From Siphonodentalium dalli (Eukaryota > Mollusca > Scaphopoda > Gadilida > Siphonodentaliidae), in assembly GCA_032622095.1 (NCBI GenBank), contig CP136062.1:202333959-202397958 (forward strand): a DNA stretch of 64,000 nucleotides, written 5' to 3'. The stretch's first letter is position 1, and every line of letters starts with the position of its first letter. Made by a program: the position numbers and the translations under genes. Below, in pieces: positions 1 to 11,184 of this stretch. The notes below the pieces were generated by a model. That model saw only the letters and a list, made by a program, of their open reading frames with translations. It was not told the DNA's origin and did not search any database.

Positions 1-886
1 ACAAAGAAACAATAATTATAAGCCACCGACCGACCAACGTGACCATTTACACGTACCATCCCTTTGTCCCACAAAACATCCGCTAATCGGAGATTGAGCC
101 AGCGTAGCCATTGGTGTACGGCTCATGAGGAACTATGATCTATGCTTTTGAGACTGAGACAAAGCCCGCTAATAGAAAGAAAAAGATTAGTGAAAGACCA
201 AACGTTGCTCTTAACTTGGGGGTGAGGCACCCGCAACATCCCTGTCGCGACGTAGATCTAGCTGACCGATTCCCATGGGCGGAAGGGTGTTGCTTGACGA
301 CATATAACCAGTTGATAGACGGCGACACTTTTGGAATTAGTTCTCGCACCCAGACAGTGGGAGGGGTGGACGTTTGTTGTTGTTGAGAACCCTCGCGCCA
401 TCTGTATGCAATACATGACACGTCTGATTGAGAGAATGCGATTCATAGTATCGGTTTCAATACGTTCCCACCACGCCTAATAGCAACTGCTGTTATCATG
501 GGAGTATCTTCTGAGATCATTCATGCTTGTATGTGTGGGAAGTTGGATATCTATAAATACTCAAAAATATTTGAGAGATCTTTGCAACCTTATGCAATAA
601 GATTATCCGTCGATTAGTTCTCAGCCATCAACCATTATCTCTTGTGTGTATGTGTCAACACATATGTTCAGTCGTGTTTATATCAATACCTCAAACGTAC
701 ACATGGCTCTCTGTGTATTTTAAATGTCTGGAAATTTATACAACTGCATGCATGCGTAACTATGTTGCTGTGGATGAAAAATGTACATACAATCTACATG
801 TATAGACATACATACATGTGTGGTAGCGAACACATTGTTGGCTTTGGACTTACTGGTCGGAACACTGAGAAACAACATTAGTGACA
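1..886. other. no recognised feature
   Basis: I see no recognisable gene or repeat. The longest open frame (135-386, plus, 83 codons) has no domain or family signature I know and is overlapped by an equally long frame on the other strand, so I do not call it a gene. Confidence 0.5.
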
Positions 887-1260
887 ATGACTAACATGTT
901 CTTAGTCATCAGCTAAGTTAGTTTTCTTACTAAGTTGAAATTGATAAGACTAACTTAGTTCTTAGTCAACCCAATCCTTCTCAGAATGACTAAGTTTAAA
1001 TTGATACCACTAACTTACTTCTTAGTCAAGTAAATAGTAGTCAACTTTTTCAATTCACGCGATTTGTTTGTTCGAGGAAGAATCATGCAGTTCTATAACA
1101 AATCCGTCACTAAGAAGACCAATATGTATGCACACTTTTCTGCAAGTATATCTGGTGAATATGACTAACTTAGGATTAGTCACAAGCATTTTGGAGTCAC
1201 TTTGAATAACTCACTCCTTTCGTCGAGTCACTATGTGACTAACTTTCGCCTTAGTCATAA
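887..1260. repeat. TTAGTCA/TGACTAA-rich degenerate repeat, cluster A
   Basis: The stretch is dense in TTAGTCA and its complement TGACTAA. Two ~40-bp blocks beginning at 931 and 991 (both starting TAAGTTKAAATTGATA) align at an exact 60-bp period, so part of it is a two-unit tandem repeat. More diverged TGACTAA motifs continue to about 1260. A second cluster with the same motifs lies at 2056-2245, on the other side of T1 copy 1. Function unknown. Confidence 0.6.
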
Positions 1261-1502
1261 TGGCGGTATTACACGAAGAATAACTAATTTCAATAGTGCC
1301 TTAAATGATGCTTAATATTCATTGATAAATCTTAAATTTCCATTTCATCGCAATTACATTAGATCTATAATTGAACGATTATGGTGGAAGAATATAATGG
1401 CATATATATAAGAAATTCACTCCCACACCAAAGGCTACACATTATTTGGATAAATGGTTCTTATATCATAGACACCACAAACATCTCGGGAAAATTACCT
1501 AG

Positions 1503-1872
1503 TTAACCCTTTACCCAACAGAAGGGCCATTTGCCAATGCATTCTCTTATATATGCGAGTCGACCATAGGTCGCCTCGCATATATAAGAGAATGCATTGG
1601 CTTAACACATTAAAAATTATAAAATTGTTAAAGAATGTAAGAAAAAAATGGTCAATGCATTCTCTTATATATGCGAGGCGACCTATGGTCGACTCGCATA
1701 TATAAGAGAATGCATTGGCACAGGGCATAACTGTAACTATCACAATGTGGTCAAGGAGCCGGTTCCAATGATACCCATATTTGTATGGTTCTATTGAGAC
1801 AGACCGAAGATATTTTATGCTGTTGAAGCTTTATTTGGCCGGTTTTGGCCGGTTTGTTGGGTAAAGGGTTAA
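1503..1872 (+). mobile_element. T1 copy 1: TTAA-flanked double-hairpin MITE
   Basis: The element starts TTAA-CCCTTTACCCAACA and ends TGTTGGGTAAAGGG-TTAA. A TTAA target duplication with CCC-starting inverted ends is the piggyBac superfamily pattern, so this is a piggyBac-like MITE by inference. Inside are two ~69-bp hairpins, 1533-1601 and 1652-1719. The second is the reverse complement of the first, with an AT-rich spacer between them. A right-hand segment of about 150 bp (unique to T1) contains a tandem GGCCGGTTTT motif. There is no transposase frame, so it must be mobilised in trans if at all. Confidence 0.85.
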
Positions 1873-2055
1873 ACAGACCTATACCACAAACTATTGTTAT
1901 AACTCTCAAGAGACCAGTATTGGAATCTGTGTTTTAGAGAAGTTATCGAAAGCTTGTCCATTCAACTCTGTCTCTGATTCTGGATAATATATCATCTGGT
2001 TGGCTATTGAAATTATTTGCACAAAACTGCCACCAAATTACATTCTCATCTTCCC

Positions 2056-2245
2056 AATGACTAAGAAAAGTTTGTCATTATGACCCAATAAATATAGTAT
2101 ATTAGTCATTGTGACTAAGATACGAATTAGTCATCATGACTAAGATTGTAAATTCGTCAGAATGAACAAGAGAAGTTAGCTGAGTTACGGACACATATCT
2201 GACTAATCAATCTTAGTCATAATGACTAAGTTTTTTCTCAGTGAG
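2056..2245. repeat. TTAGTCA/TGACTAA-rich degenerate repeat, cluster B
   Basis: This has at least five near-palindromic joins of the type TTAGTCAT..TGACTAAG (for example near 2103-2122, 2125-2145 and 2214-2231). It is the same vocabulary as cluster A at 887-1260 but without a clean period. The two clusters lie either side of T1 copy 1, so they may be one older repeat field. Confidence 0.55.
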
Positions 2246-2605
2246 CGCACTGCACGAAGTAGTGTTTGGTGACATTCCAACCTTTGTGATCTGTCCATCC
2301 CTACGAATGGCTGAATGGAAATTCATAAGGTTCTGTCTTTTGTTTCGGTCCCAACAACGAAGGACAGACAACTGCAATGTTTGATTTTGGAACTGATTGT
2401 CCTCTAATGGCTGCTATAGAGTGAAATGACTCCAATGTAATGAATGTATTTGATCTTCTAGATTGGACGTTTTAACGTTTGTTTCAAAATCGCCGACTGT
2501 TGCACATAATCCTCGTGTGTGTCGCTTTCAAAATGTCACTAGTGGAGATAATCAGCTGCAGTGACAAGTTTTGCATTAACAGTATAATCGCTACGTTCTC
2601 ATATT

Positions 2606-3013
2606 TTAACCCTTTACCCAACAGAAGGGCCATGTGCCAATGCATTATCTTATATATGCGAGTCGACCATAGGTCGCCTCGCGCGCATATATAAGAGAAT
2701 GCATTGGCTTAACACATTAAAAATTATAAAATTGTTAAAGAATGTAAGAAAAAATGGTAAAAAGTGTTAAAAAAAGATTTTTTTAAAGCCAATGCATTCT
2801 CTTATATATGCGAGGCGACCTATGGTCGACTCGCATATATAAGAGAATGCATTGGCACAGGGCATAACTGTAACTATCACAATGTGGTCAAGGAGCCGGT
2901 TCCAATGATACCCATATTTGTATGGTTCTATATATTGAGACAGACCGAAGATATTTTAGGCTGTTGAAGCTTTATTTGGCCGGTTTTGGCCGGTTTGTTG
3001 GGTAAAGGGTTAA
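2606..3013 (+). mobile_element. T1 copy 2: TTAA-flanked double-hairpin MITE
   Basis: Full copy with TTAA on both sides and the CCCTTTACCCAACA / TGTTGGGTAAAGGG ends. It differs from copy 1 by a longer spacer (with GTTAAAAAAAGATTTTTTT) and by an extra GCGC in the distal arm of the first hairpin (near 2682-2686). It lies about 730 bp from copy 1 in direct orientation and is highly similar to it. Confidence 0.85.
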
Positions 3014-3849
3014 TGGCAATTTTCTCCTGTATCCAAGGAGTTGTAATTTACGACTTGGCGTTACTAAAAACAGCACAGACGCAGGGCGTATACTTAATTT
3101 ACCGACGCGTTTAAATAAATATTCTACCAAATCGGTTTCCCCAGATGGTCCCGTCTCCTGTTTTCTTGCTCAAAGATTTATTTATAGACGAGGCATGTGG
3201 ATACATTTGTCAAATGTCGGCACCGCCATAAAATTACGTCTTCGACATATTTGAGGTGTGTCCCGACATTCTCACCATTCATCGGATGGGTTTCTGAGCT
3301 ATTTACGTCCTCTGGGGAGGACACCTTTGTTGTTTGTATTGCGGAACTACCCTCTTTTCAATTCATTTTTGCAATAAGCTCCACTATGAGTTACGTGTTT
3401 GGCGTGTTTTGTTTTTTAATCTCGCCCACGTCTCAAAGAGGTTTATCATAAAAAACGAGGAGAAATTTACTAAAATTAGCAACATTGGGTACAATGTCTG
3501 ATTTTAAAGCTGGGAAACTAATTAAAACGTCAAGACCCACTGCCCACGATGTTGCTTCACCCGAACAAGTATATAGACTGCTCTTGTGTAGTTCCCTAGA
3601 ATGCTCAGGCTTACGTTCTGTGTGTGGGACTTTATACAAAGTAGAAGTCAGTGCAATTCAGAAATTAGATCAGAATGTTATTAAAGTTATTAGCCGACCA
3701 CGACTGAAACGATAAGGAGACATAGGCTACCCGGCCTGAAAATGAGTGAGACCAATGTTTTGTAAAGTTATACTTTCGATAGGATTCTTTTCCTCGGAGG
3801 TGAGTGGTTCTAGACAAATCTTCCATGTTTTGCACTTAAATTGATACGA
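3014..3849. other. no recognised feature
   Basis: Short overlapping open frames at 3197-3451 (plus, 84 codons), 3485-3715 (plus, 76 codons) and 3433-3639 (minus) lie here. None has a signature I recognise, and I see no splice-flanked homology to a known family. Confidence 0.4.
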
Positions 3850-4165
3850 AATTGTGTTTTGATGGATGGATAATATAGGTCGACGAATACACGAAACCGA
3901 TCTACATGCTTTTTATACTATGAAATATCTTGCCAAAGTCATTGCAATTTCCAGTTATTTACACGCTGAATGTACCAGTTATTCTGCTATTTTCTGTTCC
4001 GTGCCGAGCAAATGTCTGTTTTTTTTGTTTGGGACCCAAACATCGTGTTCAAAGTTTTTGTTATGACTTCAATCCGTCTTTCTGAGACATGATACTCGTA
4101 GAAAGGTAGTTCAAGTATTTATCGACCTATTTTGATACCGGGACAATTTTAAAAGCGAATATCTA
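3850..4165 (+). repeat. T9 dispersed repeat, copy 1
   Basis: The sequence around 4040-4150 (GACTTCAATCCGTCTTTCTG, then TATTTATCGACCTATTT) recurs in the same orientation near 35950-36030 and 54280-54350. Weaker similarity extends about 150-200 bp upstream in the three copies (TTGCCAAAGTCA, then AACGCTCTTTAT in the better copies). I see no terminal inverted repeats, so the class is unknown. Confidence 0.6.
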
Positions 4166-4219
4166 TATATATATAAAAGAGTATATGATCTGTCTGTTGT
4201 CTGTTCGGTGTTTTCTCCC

Positions 4220-4294
4220 AAGCCCATATACACCGATTTCAACCAAGCCCATATACACCGATTTCAACCAAGCCCATATACACCGATTTCAACC
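4220..4294 (+). repeat. 25-bp minisatellite, 3 units
   Basis: Three identical 25-bp units in direct tandem, each starting AAGCCCATATACACCGATTT. The array is followed by CCAAATTTGGTGAGGTGACT. No coding role is apparent. Confidence 0.9.
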
Positions 4295-4409
4295 AAATTT
4301 GGTGAGGTGACTCGAGGTACCCTGGCGGAGGTTATATCGGCGTTAGTTTTAATTTTTTTTTTTTTTAAACTATTTAATTAAATAAATAAAAAAACAACAC
4401 ACAAAAATA

Positions 4410-4560
4410 AGCTCACTGTGGGCCTATTTCAGAACTAAATAAATGTGAATATTTACGTTCAATATGAACCAATTTGAAGACCAGATGTACGCTTTTTATA
4501 CATTGTGTTTTAATTGTGGTCCGCGCCATCCAACAAAATAACGGCAGCCGCCATTAAATT
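4410..4560 (+). repeat. G-family fragment
   Basis: Contains GGGCCTATTTCAGAACTAAA, ATGTGAATATTTA, CAATATGAACC and GTCCGCGCCATCCAACA, in the order seen in the G repeats near 57630-57730 and 59995-60065, but diverged. I call it an old fragment of the same dispersed family. Confidence 0.5.
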
Positions 4561-6824
4561 ACGTTGGCTTTGATTGACCTTTGATTGACCTTTTATGGCT
4601 GTTTTGTTCACTCTTCTATGTTCTTCTCCTGCTATACTGGTCAGTATTAAAATGCATTTTTTTCAAAAACTATTCGGTTATGATTTCAAAGACATGGATA
4701 GCTGTTTTCTTCCCATTTCGGGAATAAACTAACAATGAATGGTCTTTATTCTTCTGTAGCATACATAGTCCCCATACAAGTATTTACTACGGGCGAGTAT
4801 AGCATGGCCATATTATAAGTTCAATGCTTTACAGAAGGAAAGCCACGAACTATGAACAGAACAAGAAATGTTATTGCCATAAGAGACCTTTGGTCACTTG
4901 AATATGGGTTTGGTCGCTGAAAATATATGTAAATGCTGATTTAGTAGCATCTTGTTCTTTGGGCAGTGACGCTTTAACACAGCGTGCCATTTCCCATAAG
5001 TTATGCCCCTTGCCCTTGGGTGACTCGAGCACCACAAGCAGCGCCTTGGGAGAAAACCCATTTTCCCTATCACCGCGAAAAGCATTTGACATTATCAGCT
5101 ATCGTAGATATCGAGATGCTATCATTTTCATCTGTGCATGTCGGGACTTTTCCGATTAATTGATGTTGTCTGGGTTATAAGGGCAGCGGGCCAGACGGTT
5201 CCTCTGGCGGATAACATGCTTCTGTTTACTAACAGTCTCTCGTGATCCCAGCCAACAGCAAAAACTACGCTACTCACGCCTGTCGTAAACAGGTTTAGAT
5301 GAGGATTATTTGATTGACATGAGCATTTGGTGCTCACATCTATAGAAACCACACACCTGTTGATTGTTTTGGAATAGGTGGTAATGATGTTTCACCATGC
5401 AACCGGGGAAGGATTAGCCGTGGGATTGTAACCGTTTACATCCTCGGGTGGTCAGATTCTCGGTCACATCACCCGGAACACGCGCGATGGTCAACTCAAG
5501 AAATATCCAAATAATAATGACTATCATAACAATTAACATTCCGTTGCCAGGTTGTACGCATCGTCCTTATAGTCTGGAGACTAGAGACCACAAGTACCAT
5601 CGCACGTGTATGCTGTAAACGCTTTACTGCAAAAATATGGCATTCAAGCGCATTTCAACGGGTGAATTGCAAAAAAAAGAGTCACTTATATATTTATGGT
5701 GACAGGTGTTAATGAATGACAGGTTCATATATAAGTGGGTATGATAAGAATATTCGACCAATATATGTTGCCAAAATACTTCACCGTTAAGGTAGCATCC
5801 TCGTGAAATAGTTTAACACTGATATACATTGTAATTATTCTCTATCAAGAAACATACCCTCGCAATAATATGAATGGTATAAATAAAAAAAATTAAACGT
5901 GTATTCATTTGGAGTGTGATAAAGATGCAACTACGATATGGTTTGATGTTGGTTTCTTTATATTTTCTGTTCTTCTTGAAACATGTCACCTAATTTCGAC
6001 GTATGAAGCACATTGAAATACAGACGTTCCTATGGTACTTCACTCAGTTTTGAATAAATATAAGTGTGGCATGTTGTCTTTTGACGTTCCAATGAAAAGA
6101 TAGTCGGGTTGAAAAATAGAACACGTGGATCCACCTTAATAATGAAGGATAACAAGAATAAACTTGCACGGCAAGTGAATAACCACTTACCCCTAATATC
6201 TATTAAGTGGGCAAGGTGCAACCGCCCACAAATGTCGTGCGATGTTACAGACAGAACACGTTTTTCTTATAAAACTCACTTATATAGAATCCACTCAAGA
6301 GATTTTGAGCTCTTCGAACTTTATTGTCTGGGGGAAATACTCGAGGAATGTGGTTAATAATGGTGAATGAACAGGGAAATTCACCCCAATCCTCACGTAT
6401 ATACGTCAGCCCGTGATCTTCAGTTGTGTGGCACTCAAAATTCCATGACACCATTACTTTGGATAGCTTCCGCTCAAATTTCTGTAAATGTTGTGGAATT
6501 TTTGGATTTCGTCAATCTACCGTGATGTTGGCTACAACACGCGGCGCCAACTGATTTTTTCCCGGAATTATTTCATATGCGCGAGCTACTAGGAGTCTTA
6601 TTTTCGTAACAGGTTTGTGAAACGGAATTAGAAATTCATACTAAAAACTGATATATTACCATATTTTGGCTAAAATTTGCTCAACTTAAATATCTAAATA
6701 CATCTGCAGCATTTGGACGGCATTCCGTAGAATAAGTGTCTGGTTATAGTTGAGTTGAGGAGGCTTCAATCAAACTAGTATCGGCAGCAGATAAGTATTA
6801 GCCATGTTTAGAACTCAATGGGCC
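4561..6824. other. no recognised feature
   Basis: I see no gene or clear repeat over these 2.2 kb. The open frames at 4871-5092 (minus), 5128-5352 (minus) and 6109-6357 (plus) are under 85 codons and unrecognised. A short weak foldback (TCACTTATATAT ... ATATATAAGTGGG) lies around 5682-5738. Confidence 0.4.
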
Positions 6825-7057
6825 ATATTCACCAGCCGGGTTTATTTTATATTTTATATGTGGCTCATATCATAGAGGGTTACCGACCACGGTATCGGCG
6901 GCCCTATAGCTATAGTTCTGATTTAGCGACACGCATGCCTGCTCGCTTTGACTGGACAGTTACCGCGACACACGTTGGATAGATACCCTGGGTGGTTGTA
7001 TAGTCTCACGCGATATAGATCGCCTGGACTATATATTATAAACCGACTGGTGAATAT
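6825..7057. mobile_element. 233-bp MITE with TTCACCAGYCGG ends
   Basis: Left end ATATTCACCAGCCGGGTTTA and right-end complement ATATTCACCAGTCGGTTTAT form an ~18-20 bp terminal inverted repeat. TA lies directly outside TTCACCAG on both sides, consistent with a TA target duplication. The interior has no open frame of interest. Single copy in this window. Confidence 0.6.
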
Positions 7058-7237
7058 ATTCAACAGTCAATTGTATATATATAGTCCAGGTGGTTTATCG
7101 CGATTTATATAAGATTGTGATCGCGGTAAATAATAAAGAACTATCTCTATTAAAATCTTTTGTACTGTTTTCAAAGTAAAACTATGGATGATTTTGTGGA
7201 TTTCGCCATGCCTGTGACACACGATTAATGGTGCACT

Positions 7238-7508
7238 GTTAAAACAATCCGTTATCATACTGTACAAAGTTCCGGAAAATCGCTGCCGTCATTATGCACC
7301 GTATATATATAAGGGTTACGGAACATTGCACCATTTTATTTCGGCCATTTGTTCTGTTCGGCTATGCATGGGACAAAGTTCTATATTCAAATGGGACATA
7401 GAATCGTAACAAAACTGTTAAATATTCCCCTCAACTTTACGGGACTATGTGCCGGCAGCAATTTTCCGGAACTTTGTACCGTATGAGAACGGAATGTTTT
7501 TAACATTG
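7238..7508. mobile_element. foldback element, ~65-bp arms
   Basis: Left arm 7238-7303 and right arm 7436-7508 are inverted copies sharing GTACAAAGTTCCGGAAAAT and GCTGCCG, separated by about 130 bp. Similarity continues outward through CCGTTNTCATAC and TGTTAAAA. Neither end carries a clear target duplication. Probably a foldback or MITE relic. Confidence 0.6.
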
Positions 7509-7831
7509 TGGTTGCAAATATTTTTTTCAATTTTTTGTTACCTGGTAAGCTGAAAATTTGCTCAGGACATTTTGAGTAATTTCGTGTCAAATTGGACCGT
7601 GCAGCTTTAAACATCGCGATTGAAACCAATTCATCTCAATGTCTGTCTTCGTAAATTGTATTATCTCCCATATTCTAATGTGCGTACAGTGACCAATGAT
7701 ACATCTGAGATTTGTTCCGTTCAAATGCACCGAGTTGTACATTCATGTCTTGTATCAGCATACTCAGCCCAGTGGGCTCACAGAGTCAACATACCGGTTA
7801 TCGACATTGACAACACGCACTAACCTCGCAC

Positions 7832-8059
7832 TTAACCCTTTCTTTGCCCAATGGATATTACCATCAGTTATTAAAGTATACATTGGGGTGATATATTAAT
7901 CATCTGTAGGGATGTTCAGGAATATGAAATATAAGGTAGACAACAAATAGACGAGCAAATAATATAAATGCAGTTTTATTTATAAGTTTGTTAAACTTAT
8001 CTGAATATTTTCCAAAGGAACTATACTCATCAAAGAGTATTTAGTAGGGGAACGGTTAA
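7832..8059 (+). mobile_element. T5 copy a: TTAA-flanked MITE
   Basis: Starts TTAACCCTTTCTTTGCCC and ends GTAGGGGAACGGTTAA, with TTAA at both borders. Shares internal landmarks with the T5 copies at 9978-10281, 43485-43722 and 50371-50601: CATCAGTTATTAAAGTATAC near the left end, and ACTCATCAAAGAGTATTTAG near the right end. No transposase. Piggybac-like only by its TTAA target and CCC start. Confidence 0.7.
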
Positions 8060-8456
8060 AGATATTGTTTGCCGCGCTTTTGATATTCTCTCGCCGAAGA
8101 ATATATTGGAAGAAAATATAATTTCGCCGTGTCTGATACACATCTGTTTACTTGGGATTGCCAAACCGGATTAACTATGGTTAGTTCTGAAGAGATCGAT
8201 TTCGTCGCGACGAACAATATCGCACGTAGTATAACCGTAGGGCTATATACCAGAGACGTAGCTGGAGTTGTTTTGTTTCGGGGTGGCGAATTTCCAACTG
8301 TATATTTCAACAATCACTTTAATCAAGTCAACTCTATAGTAGATTTAATTTCTCGTTAAATTTGGTTTAACTTTTTATTCAACAAGTACCACTGCCAAAT
8401 TTGTCGCGTTTATAAACGTTGTATACGACCATTTTAAACACGGCGTATTATGGTTT
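8060..8456. other. unassigned stretch with one 76-codon frame
   Basis: An open frame at 8129-8359 (plus, 76 codons) and one of 85 codons on the opposite strand (8056-8313) overlap almost completely. The plus frame has ordinary amino-acid composition but no family I recognise, so I leave both uncalled. Confidence 0.3.
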
Positions 8457-9010
8457 TGGTCCGTCCGCCCGTCTGTTCATATTTAGTTTCCAAGTGATAA
8501 CTTCAGTGCTGAACTAAATGGCATGAAATTTTGCATGTAGGTTCACTACCACCACACAATACGGGTCTTGTTGGATTTTGGGATCTAGCAGCCCTTTTCT
8601 GTCAGAGTTATGACCGTTTTGGGCTCAGTTTTCGTTTCCGGTCGTTAACTTTAGTTTATGCTATATAACTGCATGGAATGTAATTTGATATGCAAGTTTA
8701 TAACCATAAAATACTATCATGTTCGATTTTTGGTTCCGTCAGCTCATGTTTTCGACTTGGAGATACCCAATCGGGTTTTCCTGGTTTCCGGTTGATAACT
8801 CCAGTTAAAATTGACCGAATGGAATGAGCATTGCTGTGCATATTTGAAAACATAAGGCACAGGTCATCGGTTTCAGTTCGTTCGCCGATTTTGCCAAGAG
8901 TTACATACCTTTTTCGACGTTGACATTCATATTTTCTTGATTTCCAATTGATATCACCGGAGTTAGGGTTGGGTGATCAACACCAAACTTGTTCTGTGAC
9001 TGAATTGGCT
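8457..9010 (+). repeat. degenerate ~150-bp tandem repeat starting with CCGTCCGCCCGTC
   Basis: After GTCCGTCCGCCCGTCTGTTC comes a block that recurs four times in diverged form, near 8487, 8632, 8783 and 8939. Each begins close to GTTTCCRRNTGATAACT and continues with a GGCATGAAATTTTGCAT-like line. The spacing is 143-156 bp. This is an old, decayed tandem array. Confidence 0.55.
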
Positions 9011-9977
9011 CACATTACAAACTTTGCTTGAATCGGCGATTTGTCCAATGGCCGACACAGCTTAGAATTTTGTCCAGAAGAATTCTGGGTAACGTTGAAT
9101 ATTGTATAAAAGGTCTATGTGCCAATAAGGCATGCCAATAGACACACACATGAAACCATGCCACCTATGTGCAGTTTGGTCGGTATTTGGCAGTATAAGT
9201 ACTTACGCACTTGCGCCTGGTGCTAGCCTGGCTCTACTTCAGAACCAGCATTATATTCTGGAAGTAACGAACGTCTTGGGATCGAACGTTCCGAGATCTC
9301 GCTCTTGGCGAGAGTGAGCTTAGTGAAGAGAAGGTTTCGGTAGTTCAAACGAACCAATATCGTAGTACAAACAAAATGATTAATTTATTTTACTCCGCTG
9401 CGGCAGCGCTTGTATCAATAAAATCATGAACTTCAAAAAAATTACCCTGGGATCTTATAGCGCCGGAGTACGTGCGCGTAAATATGGCCGATCGATAGTT
9501 TCCGGGGGGACGAGCTCCGATTGGTCGACTGCGCAGAAGCACAGACACACGGAGTACTCACAACGTCTTTATAAGGAAGATTGTATTAATTTGGTTGTTA
9601 TGTCTGAAAGTCTTACTACGAGTCTGTACTCATAGTGACTTTAGTGAGAGTAGCGTATCATGCGACTCTGTGATATTGGCCAGACGTTACGTCATTACCG
9701 CGACTTCTATCTTGGATTGAGATGTTGCATGCGGCAGTGTTGTTTCGCCTAGCAGGTATTTATCTAGTAGTTTCTCATATCCCCACCTGTTACTTCTAAA
9801 CGCAATGAACTTTTCTCATGCGTTAACCCATTCGCTACTGAACAGATTCTTCTAGTTAGTTATAAATAGAATATATCGGAATAAGCTATGCTCCATTTGC
9901 TACGTTAATAAGATAACATAAGCAGACGATGGTAGAGAAACACACCATGACTTTCTTTAGTTCCTTTGTTGGTTATG
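9011..9977. other. no recognised feature
   Basis: Short open frames at 9132-9317 and 9426-9635 (plus) are unrecognised. I see no repeat shared with the rest of the window. Confidence 0.4.
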
Positions 9978-10281
9978 TTAACCCTTGATTTTATAATGGA
10001 TTATATCCATCAGTTATACAAAATATACATTGAAATCGTCTTTCTTCTATTCAACTGGGGTGGGGGGGGCGAACCATAATAAGACGACAGCAAATTCAAG
10101 TACAGACGAATTCATTTCATGAAAGCAGACGAAAGATAATACAAATACAGATGGGGTCCTATCTATTCGAAATGCTCAGATAATAAGTTCAACAACATTG
10201 GTCGTTTGTTAAAGTTGTTATTGAATATGTCCAAAGGTATGAAACTACTTAACAATGAATATTTAGTAAAGAAATGGTTAA
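9978..10281 (+). mobile_element. T5 copy b: TTAA-flanked MITE
   Basis: TTAA borders at 9978-9981 and 10278-10281. The interior has ATCCATCAGTTATACAAAAT, AGACGACAG, a G-rich run at about 10056-10069, and the right end ATTTAGTAAAGAAATGGTTAA in two parts. It is longer than copy a because of a diverged internal segment. No coding capacity. Confidence 0.7.
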
Positions 10282-10583
10282 TATTACTTCGATATTTTAA
10301 ACTTATTCGCGTAATCAACATATGCAAAACGCTCAGTGTCTTATATCTAAGAAAACACCGATCCTGTACGTCGCGTGGTGGTGTCCCAAGTCACCAAGGA
10401 GCAGACTCGGTTAAGTATTGAAGTACTTTTGGTTTAATGACAGTTATGAACAATGTGAGGACATTTGCACCTAATGTCCTTAATTGATTTAGGCATTAAA
10501 CACTGGCATGAAACAAAGCATGGACATAATGAACGTCCTCAACAATTTACAATTGGGATTCTCACGTTACGTAGTCGCACTCC

Positions 10584-11176
10584 CAGGGTCTGCGCTGGAC
10601 CGAAATTTACTCTCAGTGCCAAATAATTTGTCAAATGAAAATATTATTTGCCAAATGAAAATATTATTTGCCAAATTATTTTTGCATTTGCCAAATGCTA
10701 TCTCTGATAGTACCATTTTCTGCAACCTTCAGTCTTATGTTTCGACACTCGCGGTTTTAACGACTTTTTTTTATTATCGATAGAAAAGAAGTAAGTCGTT
10801 TATAATATAACAATAAGCCAATCGCCGAACAATACAATGACAGAAGGGTTGCTTCATCAGAAGGCACATCACAGGTGGATTAGCTATACAAACACCACCA
10901 CCACCACCACAGTAATACTATGATCACTTCAACCGTCGGTACTAATGCTATGAGATTATCTGCATCTTAATTGAGGTGTTAACTTTCCTAAACCATATAA
11001 AACGTCACTAATATAATTATGGTGTAAGAGTTTCCTGAAACTAATGGTATTGATTGACCAATATTGCTCAACTTTCTTGAGGAATTAAAAAGTGACTTGC
11101 CAAATGAAAATATTTTTTGCCAAAAGTGAATTATTTTTGCCATTGGCAAATTTGGCAAGAGGCAGCGCGAACCCTG
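10584..11176. mobile_element. 593-bp hAT-like non-autonomous element
   Basis: Ends are CAGGGTCTGCGCTGGAC and, complemented from the right, CAGGGTTCGCGCTGCC. They are flanked by CGCACTCC (10576-10583) and CCCACTCC (11177-11184), an 8-bp target duplication with one mismatch. CAGGG ends with 8-bp duplications are the hAT pattern. The motif TTGCCAAAT(G) recurs many times just inside both ends (10619-10698, 11097-11160), as expected of subterminal transposase-binding repeats. No transposase is present. Confidence 0.75.
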
Positions 11177-11184
11177 CCCACTCC

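Noticed and set aside
1503-1520. CCCTTTACCC ends as telomere-like repeats
   Set aside because: The motif occurs once per end as a terminal inverted repeat next to TTAA, without tandem repetition.
8129-8359. 76-codon plus frame with balanced composition
   Set aside because: It is fully overlapped by an antisense frame, with no family match and no evidence of exons around it.
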